From positions 1 through 64,000 of the forward strand of contig NZ_FQYO01000004.1 in NCBI RefSeq assembly GCF_900141735.1: a stretch of DNA of 64,000 bases, given 5' to 3'. The DNA is from Wenxinia saemankumensis. Lineage in GTDB: Bacteria > Pseudomonadota > Alphaproteobacteria > Rhodobacterales > Rhodobacteraceae. Every line of letters begins with the position of its first letter. Positions within the stretch are counted from its first letter, which is position 1. A program made the translations under genes and the position numbers. Below, piece by piece: positions 10,300-19,025 of the stretch. The notes under the pieces were generated by a model. It was not told the origin of the DNA. It ran no database searches and saw nothing but the letters and a program-made list of their open reading frames with translations.

Positions 10300-11787
10300 T
10301 CAGCCGCCGATCTTGGTTCCCAGATCGGCCGGCTCCTTCGAGCGGGCCTTCTTCGCCTCGCGCAGGTCCTCGACCGAGCGCACGTCGAGCCGGGCCGCGC
10401 CACTCCAGTCCCGCGTCTTCACCTTGGGATCCTTCATCCGCTCCCGCGCGGCGGGGATCGCATGGGCATATTGCGGCAGCCATTCGGCCTGCGCGACCAG
10501 CATCTCGTCGACCATCTGCCAGACCTCGTCGGGCGTGCAGATGGCGCCGACGAGCGGATCGTGCAGCACCGCCTGCTTCAGCAGCTCCACGTCGCCCGTG
10601 ACCGCCGCGCGCATTCCCATCCGCTGGACGTTGACCGAGGCCGAGCATGTCGCCTGGCAGGCGAGGGGCAGCTCGATCCCCTCGACCATGTTGATGCCGA
10701 AGCGGTCGACCCAGCCGGGGCTCTCGATGATGCAATCGTCGGGCAGGTTGCGGATGATCCCGCCGTTGCGGACGTTGAAATGCCCGCGATAGGCGCGGCC
10801 CGTCTCCATCGCCTCGAGGATCCAGCTCGCATGCTCGTCGGTGCGCGGCCCCTCGAAGGGCTGCTCGGCATCCTTGAGGAAGTCGGGGAAATCGGTCTCG
10901 AACCAGTTCCGGTTCTCGGTCGTATAGCGCAGGTAGCCGCCGGTCTCGCCGTGGATCCACTCGTCGGTCGAGATCCAGTTCAGGATCTCGTCGGGCCGCT
11001 TGCGGTACCAGGGCAGGTATTCGCTGAGATGCCCGTTCGATTCCGTCGAATAGTAGCCGATGCGCTTGAGCACATCGATCCGCACCTTTTCCTGCCGCGA
11101 ATAGACCGGGTGCCTCTCCAGCGCCTCGGTCAGTTCCTCGCGCCCGATGTTGCGGCCGTTGTGGCGGATGTCGAGATACCAGGTCTGGTGGTTGATGCCC
11201 GAGCAGACGATGTCCGTCTCCTCCATCGGCACGCCGAGGGCGCGGGCGATCTGGCGGTGGCCGTTCTGCACGCCGTGGCAGAGGCCGACGACGTTCACCT
11301 TCGTCTCGTCCAGCACGGCCCAGGTCATCATCGCCATCGGGTTGGCGTAGTTCAGCAGCCAGGCGCCCGGCTCGGCCACCTCCTCGATGTCGCGGGCGAA
11401 GTCGAGGATCTGGGGAATGCCGCGCTGCGCGTACATGATGCCGCCGGCGCAGATCGTGTCGCCGACGCATTGGTCGACGCCGTATTTCAGCGGGATCGAG
11501 ATGTCGCTCTCGAACGCCTCTAGCCCCCCGATCCGCACGCAGTTCATGATGTAGCGCGCGCCCTTCAGCGCCTCGCGCCGGTCGGTGGTCGCCACGACCC
11601 TGGCCGGCAGGTCGTTCACCCGGATCAGGGTGGAGATGATCTGCTCCACCATCTCCAGGTTGTGCGCGTTGATGTCGGTCAGCGCGATCTCGATGCCCCG
11701 GAATTCGGGAACCTTGAGGATGTCGGTGCAGAGCTTCTTCGTGAAGCCGATGGAACCGGCGCCGATGATGGCGATGCGGAAGGTCAT
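10300..11787 (-). CDS. GH4 family NAD-dependent glycosidase (second alpha-galactosidase/glucosidase-like)
   Basis: 495 residues, glycoside hydrolase family 4. These cytosolic enzymes use NAD+ and a divalent metal in a redox-elimination mechanism. Visible: the nucleotide-binding GAGSIGF at 10-15, NPMAMMTW near 150, and the metal-ligand pair Cys170 (VGLCHGV) and His200 (CSGINHQTW), all intact. It is paralogous to the MelA protein of the same operon but much diverged, which suggests a different anomer or sugar. Its ATG overlaps the halogenase stop (ATGA), so the two are translationally coupled. It is the last gene of the operon. Rhizobial alpha-galactoside loci also carry two such genes. Confidence 0.9.
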   Translation of the reverse strand: MTFRIAIIGAGSIGFTKKLCTDILKVPEFRGIEIALTDINAHNLEMVEQIISTLIRVNDLPARVVATTDRREALKGARYIMNCVRIGGLEAFESDISIPLKYGVDQCVGDTICAGGIMYAQRGIPQILDFARDIEEVAEPGAWLLNYANPMAMMTWAVLDETKVNVVGLCHGVQNGHRQIARALGVPMEETDIVCSGINHQTWYLDIRHNGRNIGREELTEALERHPVYSRQEKVRIDVLKRIGYYSTESNGHLSEYLPWYRKRPDEILNWISTDEWIHGETGGYLRYTTENRNWFETDFPDFLKDAEQPFEGPRTDEHASWILEAMETGRAYRGHFNVRNGGIIRNLPDDCIIESPGWVDRFGINMVEGIELPLACQATCSASVNVQRMGMRAAVTGDVELLKQAVLHDPLVGAICTPDEVWQMVDEMLVAQAEWLPQYAHAIPAARERMKDPKVKTRDWSGAARLDVRSVEDLREAKKARSKEPADLGTKIGG

Positions 11788-13277
11788 GTCGTGGTCTCTC
11801 TCTGGGCGGGTGTCGGTGTGAGGGAGGCGAGCCAGGCGCGGTGCGGCAGGCATTCCGCCGCCGCGCGCCGGTACTCGCGTGTGATCCGGTCGTGACTCTG
11901 CCGCAGCCGCGCGCGGCGGGCGGGGTCGGTGGCCATCTGCCGCTTCGCCACGTCGCGGGACAGCAGGCCCAGCCCGTCCAGGACCGGGCGGTGCAGCACC
12001 TCCTCGACATGCGGCAGGCCGAGCGGGAGGGGCGTGAAGTCCCGCGCCTCGGGAAGGCGCCCGCCCCAGGCGGCAAGGCGGTCGGTCACGGCGGCGGGGT
12101 GGCTGGCCGCGACGTCGCGCCAGAACGGCGTGTCCCGCCGCTCGGTCACGTAGTGCAGCCGGATGAAATCGCGGTACTCGTCGACCTGCCGGGCGGCGGC
12201 GGAATTGTAGCGGTCCCGCGCGGCGGGATCGACGTTCGCCGCCCCGAGCCAGTCCCGCAGCCAGAGCAGCTGCACCAGCGTGCCGTGGATCGACGTCGCC
12301 TCCAGAGGCTCGAGGAAGGACGAGGACAGGCCGATCGCGATGCAGTTGTGCCGCCAGGGCGTGTCCAGCCGGCCGGCATCGATGCGGATGTCGTTGCGGG
12401 GTTCGATCGCATGGCCCAGCGCCGCCTCGACCTCCGCCTTCGCGGCGTCGGGCCCCGTATGCGCATCTGAATAGACGTAGCCGCATCCGTAGCGGTCCTG
12501 CGTCGGGATCCGCCACATCCACCCCGCGCCGAGCGCCCGGGCGAGGGTCAGGGGGGCGATCTCTTCGCCTTCCTTCAGGTCCAGCCAGAACGGCATGGCG
12601 CGGTTCGCCGGCAGCGAGGCGGCATAGTCGATCCAGCGCGCGCCGAGCGGCCCGATCAGCGCCCGGCGGAACCCGGTGCAGTCGAGGAAGACATCCCCCT
12701 CCACGCGGTCGCCGCCCTCCAGCAGCACGGCGCGGATATCGCCGGTCTCCCCGTCCCGGTCGAGGCCGCAGACGATGTCGTCGACGACGCACACCCCCGC
12801 CGCCTGCCGCCGCAGCCAGGCCCCGGCCTTCGCCTGGTCGAAATGGTAAGCGTGGTGGAACGGCCCGGCCGGCACCTCGCGCCCGCCAGCCCGCGCGACG
12901 GGCGCCCGCCCCTTGGACATGAGATGCGAGAAGAGATGCGCCTCCGCCACCGGCTTTCCGGCGGCGACGGCGTAATGATCCAGCGCGGGATCGGTCACCG
13001 CGCGCGGATCGTCGATCGGCCCGTCATAGCTGTGCCCGACCCGTCGCCAGTCCTGGTGCCGGATGCCGTACTTGATCGTCGCGCCCGTCTGGCGCAGGAA
13101 GTCCCGCTCGTCGAGACCGAGATGCTTCAGCGTCTGCCGGAACAGCGCCGTGGTCCCCTCGCCGACCCCGATCGTGCCGAGGCGCGAGCTCTCGATCACG
13201 GTCACATCCCGCCCCTCCTTCAGGAGGAGCGCAGCCAGCCATCCGGCCGTGCCGCCGCCGACGATCACGAGGCGCAT
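11784..13277 (-). CDS. Flavin-dependent tryptophan-halogenase family protein
   Basis: 497 residues. Family members use FADH2, oxygen and halide to make hypohalous acid, which a lysine delivers to an aromatic substrate. All signatures are present: GGGTAGW (residues 7-13, FAD), Lys69 in TIKYGIRHQDW (equivalent to the catalytic lysine), the halogenase motif WMWRIP (Trp253, Trp255, Pro258) and FLEPLEATS with the acidic catalytic residue near 326. An active halogenase is therefore likely; the substrate is unknown. It lies between two GH4 glycosidases and overlaps the second by ATGA. No flavin reductase, SapC or TonB receptor gene is nearby. The start lies just after a GGGGAAGG ribosome site buried in a palindrome. 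Confidence 0.88.
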   Translation of the reverse strand: MRLVIVGGGTAGWLAALLLKEGRDVTVIESSRLGTIGVGEGTTALFRQTLKHLGLDERDFLRQTGATIKYGIRHQDWRRVGHSYDGPIDDPRAVTDPALDHYAVAAGKPVAEAHLFSHLMSKGRAPVARAGGREVPAGPFHHAYHFDQAKAGAWLRRQAAGVCVVDDIVCGLDRDGETGDIRAVLLEGGDRVEGDVFLDCTGFRRALIGPLGARWIDYAASLPANRAMPFWLDLKEGEEIAPLTLARALGAGWMWRIPTQDRYGCGYVYSDAHTGPDAAKAEVEAALGHAIEPRNDIRIDAGRLDTPWRHNCIAIGLSSSFLEPLEATSIHGTLVQLLWLRDWLGAANVDPAARDRYNSAAARQVDEYRDFIRLHYVTERRDTPFWRDVAASHPAAVTDRLAAWGGRLPEARDFTPLPLGLPHVEEVLHRPVLDGLGLLSRDVAKRQMATDPARRARLRQSHDRITREYRRAAAECLPHRAWLASLTPTPAQRETTT

Positions 13278-13284
13278 GACGGCC

Positions 13285-13300
13285 CTTCCCCGCGGGGAAG
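13285..13300 (-). promoter_or_regulatory. Palindrome covering the halogenase ribosome-binding site
   Basis: The perfect 16-base palindrome CTTCCCCGCGGGGAAG ends 7 bases before the halogenase ATG and contains its Shine-Dalgarno (GGGGAAGG on the minus strand). Pairing would hide the ribosome site; alternatively it is a repressor operator or chance in a GC-rich gap. It lies in the 126-base gap that breaks the otherwise overlapping operon. Confidence 0.4.
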
Positions 13301-13403
13301 ACGCGCGGTCCGGTGACGGATCGTCAACCGTCCCGCGCGCCCGCTCTGCTGTTTCGCAGGGATCATGGATACCTCGGCGACCGCCCGCCTCCTGCCGCGC
13401 CGC

Positions 13404-14765
13404 TCAGGCCGACTTGCGCCGCTCGGGCCGGGCCCATTCGGGCAGCCACTCGCCATGCGCCGCCAGAAGCTCGTGCGTCAGCTCCCAGATCTGGTCGAGA
13501 TCCAGTTCGGACCCGGTATGCGGGTCCAGCATCGCGGCGTGGTAGATGTGCTCGGGATTCTCCTCCATCAGCGCGGCGACGGTCAGCTCCTGCACGTTCA
13601 CGTTGGTCCGCATGAGCGCGATCAGCTGCGGCGGAATGCCGGTCCGCACGGTCGGCTGCAGGCCGTTGCCGTCGACCAGCACCGGCACCTCGACGGCCGC
13701 CCCCTCGGGCAGCTGGGGGATGTAGCCGCGGTTCGGGATGTTGCCGTAGATCACCGAAGGGCTGCCGGTGACGACGGAATTGATGATCTCCGACGCGTAT
13801 TCGTGGCTTGGCTTCACCTCGACCGTCTCGGCCTCGCGATATTTCTGCGCCTGGGCCTGCCAGCGCTCCACCTGCTCGACGCAGCGCTTGGGGTATTCGT
13901 CCAGCGGGATGCCGAAGCGCTCGATCAGGTCGGGCCGGTCCTTCTTGATGAAATAGGGAACGTATTCCGCGAAATGCTCGGAGCTCTCGGTCACGAAATA
14001 GCCCAGCCGCATCATCATCTCGTAGCGGACCTTGTTCGGGCAGCGATCCGAATGGTTCGAGAAGCGGGGAAGGCGCCCCTCGGCATAGCCGCGCTTCAGC
14101 TCGGGATAGAGATCCTTGTACGTCCCGTCGGGCAGGCGCTGCTCGAACCGCGTGTAATAGGCCATGTGGTTGATGCCGGCGCAGTGGTAGCGGATCTCGC
14201 CGATCGGGATGCCGAGGTCGCGGGCCAGCTCCTCGGCCGTGCCCTGCACCGAATGGCAGAGGCCCACCTGCCGGATCTGCGGATATTTCGCGCCGATCGC
14301 CCAGGTATTGATGGCCATCGGGTTGACGTATTGCAGCATGATCGCGTGGGGGCAGACGGCGAGCATGTCCTCGCAGATGTCCCACAGGACCGGCACGGTG
14401 CGCAGGCCGCGCATGATGCCGCCGATGCCCAGCGTGTCCGCGATGGTCTGGCGCAGGCCGAACTTCTTGGGCACCTCGAAATCGGTTACGGTACAGGGCT
14501 CGTAGCCGCCGACCTGGAAGCAGCAGATGACGAAATCGGCGCCGGTCAGCGCGCGGCGGCGGTCGGTATAGGTCTCCACCGTGGCGTGGCCGCCCAGGGT
14601 CTTGGCCATCTTGGAGACGACGATCTCGCTCTCTTCCAGTCGGCCCGGGTCGATGTCCATCAGGCGGATCGTGGCGCCCTTCAGCGCCTCGCGCTGCAGG
14701 ATGTCCCCGGCGAGGTTCTTGGCGAAGACGGTGCTGCCCGCACCGATGAAGGTCACAATGGTCAT
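13404..14765 (-). CDS. melA: Alpha-galactosidase MelA (GH4)
   Basis: 453 residues, strongly similar along its whole length to enterobacterial MelA, the NAD- and Mn-dependent cytosolic enzyme that splits melibiose and raffinose-type alpha-galactosides. Recognisable blocks: TFIGAGSTVFAKN at the start, GGYEPCTVTDFEV, QTIADTLGIGGIMR, NPMAINTWA, QVGLCHSVQGTAEELARDL with metal ligand Cys170, CAGINHMAYY with His200, and YFVTESSEHFAEY. The ATG overlaps the upstream ABC ATPase stop (ATGA). With MelR and the importer it makes a complete uptake-and-cleavage pathway. Confidence 0.95.
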   Translation of the reverse strand: MTIVTFIGAGSTVFAKNLAGDILQREALKGATIRLMDIDPGRLEESEIVVSKMAKTLGGHATVETYTDRRRALTGADFVICCFQVGGYEPCTVTDFEVPKKFGLRQTIADTLGIGGIMRGLRTVPVLWDICEDMLAVCPHAIMLQYVNPMAINTWAIGAKYPQIRQVGLCHSVQGTAEELARDLGIPIGEIRYHCAGINHMAYYTRFEQRLPDGTYKDLYPELKRGYAEGRLPRFSNHSDRCPNKVRYEMMMRLGYFVTESSEHFAEYVPYFIKKDRPDLIERFGIPLDEYPKRCVEQVERWQAQAQKYREAETVEVKPSHEYASEIINSVVTGSPSVIYGNIPNRGYIPQLPEGAAVEVPVLVDGNGLQPTVRTGIPPQLIALMRTNVNVQELTVAALMEENPEHIYHAAMLDPHTGSELDLDQIWELTHELLAAHGEWLPEWARPERRKSA

Positions 14766-16390
14766 GTCGCAATCTCGAAGGCTGCGCGGACGAGCCGCTG
14801 GGTGTAGTCGGTTCTGGGGTTCGTCAGGACCTCGCTCACGGGGCCCTGTTCGACGATTTTCCCGTGCTGCATCACGAGGACGCGGTGGCACAGGGCGCGC
14901 ACGACCTTGAGGTCGTGGCTGATGAAGAGGTAGCTCAGGCCCTTCTCGCGCTGCAGCTTGCGCAGCAGCTCGATGATCTGGGCCTGGACCGAGAGGTCGA
15001 GCGCCGAGGTGGGTTCGTCCAGCAGGATGAACTCGGGCTCCAGCGCCACGGCCCGCGCGATGGCGATCCGCTGGCGCTGCCCGCCCGAGAATTCGTGCGG
15101 GAAGCGGTGGGCGATGTTGTCGGGCAGTCCGGCATCGCGCAGCGCCTGCTGCACCAGGCGGAACCGCTCGCGCCCGGTCCTGCCGATGCCGTTGACGATC
15201 AGCCCCTCCTCGATGATCTGCCGCACGCTCATGCGCGGATTGAGCGAGGCGAAGGGGTCCTGGAAGACGATCTGCATGCGGCTGCGGAGCGGTCGCATCT
15301 GCCGGCGGTCCTTGCGCTCGATCCGGTCCCCGAGGAAGTCGACCTCGCCCCCGTCCATGTGAATGAGGCGCAGCAGGGCCTGCCCGAACGTGGTCTTGCC
15401 CGACCCGCTCTCGCCGACGAGGCCCAGCGTCTCGCCCCGCCGCACGGTCAGGTCGAGGCCGTCGACCGCCACCAGCGGCGAATAGGTGCCGCGGAAGGCC
15501 CCGCCCTTGCGCAGCATGAACTCCACCCTGACCCCCCGCCCTTCGAGCACCGGCTCCGGCGTGCCCTCCAGCGGGTTGGCGATGCCCTTGGGATCCGAGG
15601 CGAGCAGGCGCCTGGTGTAGGGGTGACGGGGATTGGCGAAGACCTCCTTCGTCGGCCCCTCCTCGCGCACCTCGCCGTGCTGCATGACGACGACGTGGTC
15701 GGCGAACTGCTCCACCACCGTCAGGTCGTGGGTGATGAGCACGACGCCCATCCCGAACTTCTCCTTCAGGTCGTCGATCAGGTGCAGGATCTCGGCCTGC
15801 ACGGTCACGTCGAGCGCGGTCGTCGGCTCGTCCGCGATCAGCACGTCGGGCCGGTTGGCGAGCGCCATCGCGATCATCACCCGCTGCCGCTGCCCGCCGG
15901 AGAGCTGGTGCGGATACTGATTCACCCGCGCCTCGGGGTCGGGGATGCGCACCTCCTCCAGCAGCTCGACCGCGCGGGCCCAGGCCTTCTTCTTGGACAG
16001 GCGCTGGTGGAGCATGATGACCTCCACCAGCTGCGTGCCGATCCGGTAGACCGGATTGAGCGAGGACATCGGCTCCTGGAAGATCATCGAGATCCGGTTG
16101 CCGCGCAGGTGCCGCATCTCCTTCTGCGACAGGTGCGCCATGTCCTTGCCGGCGTAGAGGATGCGCGTCGCGTCCGCGACCTGCGCCCGCTTCGACAGCA
16201 GACGCATGACGGCGCGGGCGGTGACGGACTTGCCCGAGCCGCTCTCCCCGACGAGGGCCGTGGTCTGGCCCGGATAGAGCCGGAAGGAGACGTCGCGCAC
16301 CGCTTCGACCACGCCGCCATCGACGGCGAAGGTCACGCCGACGCGTTGCGCGTCGATGATCGGGGCGGGTGTGGGGGTCATGTCGTTCAT
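14762..16390 (-). CDS. Oligosaccharide ABC importer, fused double ATPase subunit
   Basis: 542 residues with two complete nucleotide-binding domains in one chain (DppD-DppF type fusion). Domain 1 has Walker A GESGSGKS and signature LSGGQRQRV. Domain 2 has GESGSGKT and FSGGQRQRI. Each has DEPT(T/S)ALD Walker B. Both domains carry the oligopeptide-type C-terminal tail ([22 protein letters not shown]). It energises the two permeases encoded upstream. ATG 16390 follows a GAGG ribosome site; the open frame extends 11 codons further but without a site. It is separated from the upstream permease gene by a 250-base gap containing a long inverted repeat, and overlaps melA downstream. Confidence 0.94.
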   Translation of the reverse strand: MNDMTPTPAPIIDAQRVGVTFAVDGGVVEAVRDVSFRLYPGQTTALVGESGSGKSVTARAVMRLLSKRAQVADATRILYAGKDMAHLSQKEMRHLRGNRISMIFQEPMSSLNPVYRIGTQLVEVIMLHQRLSKKKAWARAVELLEEVRIPDPEARVNQYPHQLSGGQRQRVMIAMALANRPDVLIADEPTTALDVTVQAEILHLIDDLKEKFGMGVVLITHDLTVVEQFADHVVVMQHGEVREEGPTKEVFANPRHPYTRRLLASDPKGIANPLEGTPEPVLEGRGVRVEFMLRKGGAFRGTYSPLVAVDGLDLTVRRGETLGLVGESGSGKTTFGQALLRLIHMDGGEVDFLGDRIERKDRRQMRPLRSRMQIVFQDPFASLNPRMSVRQIIEEGLIVNGIGRTGRERFRLVQQALRDAGLPDNIAHRFPHEFSGGQRQRIAIARAVALEPEFILLDEPTSALDLSVQAQIIELLRKLQREKGLSYLFISHDLKVVRALCHRVLVMQHGKIVEQGPVSEVLTNPRTDYTQRLVRAAFEIAT

Positions 16391-16452
16391 GTCCGCGCCT
16401 CGATACTTATGGCATCCGAGCAAGAGACCGCCCCGCCCGAACAGCGCCGAAG

Positions 16453-16597
16453 GCGCCGGGCGAGCGCCGGCCCGTCCCCGCGGGCTGGCGCTTTGCCGCC
16501 CGCGCGCGCGGTTCGGGCGATAGAGTCATGTGGCAGGCATAAAGCGCCGACCTTCGTCGTAGCTGCGCCATCCCACGGGCCGGCGCTCGCCCGGCGC
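16453..16597. repeat. Long-range inverted repeat (23-bp perfect arms) inside the operon
   Basis: The 23 bases at 16453-16475 are the exact reverse complement of 16575-16597. Inside them a second, imperfect pair follows (TGGCGCTTTG near 16486, matched by AAAGCGCC near 16541). The transcript would fold into a large branched hairpin in the 250-base gap between the permease and ATPase genes. No gene is supported here. It could set unequal expression of membrane and ATPase subunits, or be the remnant of a small palindromic mobile element. Confidence 0.8.
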
Positions 16598-16640
16598 ACC
16601 CAGCCATTTGCGATTCTAAGGGCTTTCACGTCTGCCCCTC

Positions 16641-17882
16641 CTAGTACGGGTCGATCGCGTCGCGCAGGCCGTCGCCCAGCGCGTTGAACGCGAAGACGGT
16701 CAGCAGCACGAAGCCGACGGGCGAGAGGATCCACGGATAGCTGCCGATGACCGAGAACGTCCCCGCATCCTGCAGCATCAGGCCCCAGGAGATCAGCGGA
16801 GGCTTCACGGCGAAGCCGAGGAAGCCGAGGAAGCTTTCCAGCAGCACGATGGTCGGGATGCCGAGCGTGATCGCGACGATCACGTGGCTCATCACGTTGG
16901 GCAGGATGTGCCGCGTGATGATCCGCCCGTCCCCGGCCCCCACCGCCAGCGCGGCGCGCACGTAGTCGATCCGGCGCAGCGCCAGCGTCTTGGACCGGAT
17001 CTCGCGGCTCAGCTGCGCCCAGCCGAGGCCGACGATCACCAGGACGACGAAGGTCAGGAACAGCCCCGACGGCGCGGTGACGGGGATCAGCGTGGCGAGC
17101 GCGAGATAGAGCGGCAGCTGCGGAAAGGCGAGGATCACCTCGACGAAGCGCTGGAACCACAGGTCGAACTGCCCGCCGATATAGCCCGAGGTGATGCCGA
17201 TCAGCGTCCCGATGATCGAGATCAGCGCGATGGAGGTCAGCGCGATGGCGAGGGAGATCCGGCTGCCGACGATGCCCCGGCTCAGGATGTCCCGCCCCAG
17301 CTTGTCGGTGCCCAGGATGTGCAGGGGCGAGCCGTCCTCCAGCCCGATGAAATGGGTGTCGGACGGGATCAGGCCGAGGAAGTCGTAGTCCCAGCCTTCG
17401 GCGAAGAGGCGGATCGACAGCGGGTTGGCGTAGTCCGGCCCGGTGATCGGCTGGAAGGTGACCGGGTCGAGCTCGTCGCTTTCCACGATGGGAAAGGCGA
17501 CGGGCCAGAGCCGCCAGCCCGCCTCGGGGCCCTCGGGCACGTAGAAGCTGATCTTGGTCGGCGGCGCGAAGGAGATGTCGGGCTCCTTGGGATCCATCGG
17601 GGCGAAGAAGTTCGCGAAAAGCGCGACCACCAGAAGCAGCACGCAGAGGACCAGCCCCATCATCCCGGGCACCGACTTGCGGAACCGGCGCCAGACGAGG
17701 GCGCCGTAGCTCTGCCCCTCGGACGAGACGGTGGAGAGCCGCGAATCCTCGCCCTCCTCCTCGGGATATTCGGCGATGTCGGGCAGCACGCTGTCGGTCT
17801 CGACCGCCGGAACGGTGTCGTCGGTGAGCGAGCGGTTCGGCCGCTTGTCGTAGGGCAGGACGTCGGACGGATCGGAGGTCAT
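16641..17882 (-). CDS. Oligosaccharide/oligopeptide-type ABC importer permease, DppC-like
   Basis: 413 residues. A long hydrophilic N-terminus (about 75 residues, Asp/Glu/Pro-rich) precedes the first membrane segment (MMGLVLCVLLLVVALFANFF). A periplasmic insert follows, and then the conserved permease core with five helices and the coupling (EAA) loop YVRAALAVGAGDGRIITRHILPN. It forms the heterodimeric channel with the product of the gene upstream, whose stop overlaps this ATG (ATGA). It is longer than DppC (about 300) because of the N-terminal and periplasmic extensions, as in sugar-specific members such as rhizobial AgpC. Confidence 0.92.
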   Translation of the reverse strand: MTSDPSDVLPYDKRPNRSLTDDTVPAVETDSVLPDIAEYPEEEGEDSRLSTVSSEGQSYGALVWRRFRKSVPGMMGLVLCVLLLVVALFANFFAPMDPKEPDISFAPPTKISFYVPEGPEAGWRLWPVAFPIVESDELDPVTFQPITGPDYANPLSIRLFAEGWDYDFLGLIPSDTHFIGLEDGSPLHILGTDKLGRDILSRGIVGSRISLAIALTSIALISIIGTLIGITSGYIGGQFDLWFQRFVEVILAFPQLPLYLALATLIPVTAPSGLFLTFVVLVIVGLGWAQLSREIRSKTLALRRIDYVRAALAVGAGDGRIITRHILPNVMSHVIVAITLGIPTIVLLESFLGFLGFAVKPPLISWGLMLQDAGTFSVIGSYPWILSPVGFVLLTVFAFNALGDGLRDAIDPY

Positions 17883-18907
17883 TCGCCGCCTCCCACCCTG
17901 ATCCGGGGATCGAGCACCGCCAGCAGCAGGTCGGCGATGATGTTGCCGATGATGAGCGTGGCGCCCAGCACCAGCAGCAGCGTCGCGGTGACGTAGATGT
18001 CGCCGATCCCCATGGAGCCGACGATGGCCGGCCCCACGGTGGCCAGCGAGAACACGATCGCCACCTCGATCTCTCCGGTCAGCATGTAGGGCAGGATCAC
18101 GCCCTGGTAGGCGACCAGCGGATGCAGCGCGTTCGGCACGGCGTGGCGCATGATGACCCGGTGTTCGGGCAGGCCCTTGGCGCGGGCCGTCTCGACATAT
18201 TGCTGGTTCAGCGTGTCGAGCAGGTTCGCCCGCATCACCCGCATGTTGTAGGCCAGCCCCCCGACCGTCGCGATGAAGACGACGGGCCAGACATGCTCGA
18301 TCAGGTTCCAGAGCTTGGCCCAGTTGAAGTCGAAGGGCCCCAGCCAGTAGGGCTGCCCGCCGTAGCGCGACGAGTAGAACGAGCCCAGTTCCTGCACGTC
18401 GAGCTTGAAGGCCAGCACGTAGAGGATGATCAGCGCCAGCAGGAACCTCGGCACGGTCATCCCGAGGAAGCTGATGAAGCTGAGGACCGTGTCGGTCCAG
18501 GAATATTGCCGGGTGGCGGCGAGGATGCCGAAGGTGATCCCGAAAAGCGAGGCGAGGACGTGGCAGGCCAGCGCGAGCATGATCGTGCGCGGCAGCCGCT
18601 CGCCCACCACCTCGGCGACGGGCTTGTTGTAGAAGAAGCTGTGACCGAAATCGCCCTCGGTCAGGATGCCGGTCACCCAGCGGACGTACTGCACCACGAT
18701 GGGGTCGTTCAGCCCGTGGGTCTCGCGGTAGCGCTCGGCCGCCTCGTTGGCGGCGGCGACCGTCGCGTTGCCCTGGGTGATCATGTTGGTGCGGATGAAG
18801 TCGGCGTAGTCGCCCGGCGGCGCGTTGATGATCGCGAAGGTGATCACGCTCATCACGAAGAGGACGGGGATCGCCTGCAGCAATCGAATGCCGAGGAAGC
18901 GGAGCAT
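17879..18907 (-). CDS. Oligosaccharide/oligopeptide-type ABC importer permease, DppB-like
   Basis: 342 residues with an N-terminal membrane segment (LLQAIPVLFVMSVITFAII), a periplasmic loop rich in polar residues, and a permease core with the coupling loop YVETARAKGLPEHRVIMRHAVPN. It is the partner of the DppC-like permease. It follows the binding-protein gene after 118 bases that contain a strong hairpin, and overlaps the next permease by four bases. The ATG is the first in frame and gives the expected N-terminus. Confidence 0.93.
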   Translation of the reverse strand: MLRFLGIRLLQAIPVLFVMSVITFAIINAPPGDYADFIRTNMITQGNATVAAANEAAERYRETHGLNDPIVVQYVRWVTGILTEGDFGHSFFYNKPVAEVVGERLPRTIMLALACHVLASLFGITFGILAATRQYSWTDTVLSFISFLGMTVPRFLLALIILYVLAFKLDVQELGSFYSSRYGGQPYWLGPFDFNWAKLWNLIEHVWPVVFIATVGGLAYNMRVMRANLLDTLNQQYVETARAKGLPEHRVIMRHAVPNALHPLVAYQGVILPYMLTGEIEVAIVFSLATVGPAIVGSMGIGDIYVTATLLLVLGATLIIGNIIADLLLAVLDPRIRVGGGE

Positions 18908-18982
18908 CGGGGATGGCCTTCCGGGGGTCGGGGAACGGGCCCCCGGGAGCCGGGCACGGATGTCCGGCCCCCGGGGATGGCG

Positions 18983-19008
18983 GACGGGCGGCGGGAGGGC
19001 CGCCCGTC
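18983..19008 (-). terminator. Intercistronic hairpin after the binding-protein gene
   Basis: A perfect 10-bp stem (GACGGGCGGC with GCCGCCCGTC, 6-base loop) lies 18 bases past the binding-protein stop and has no U-tract. Such hairpins commonly stabilise the upstream binding-protein mRNA and partly attenuate the permease genes, giving the excess of binding protein over transporter. Confidence 0.6.
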
Positions 19009-19025
19009 GCCGGGAGGAGGGGGCG

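Noticed and set aside
16407-16607. Small open frame in the inverted-repeat gap of the ABC operon
   Set aside because: No ribosome site, and composition follows the palindrome; it is better explained as a structural RNA element.
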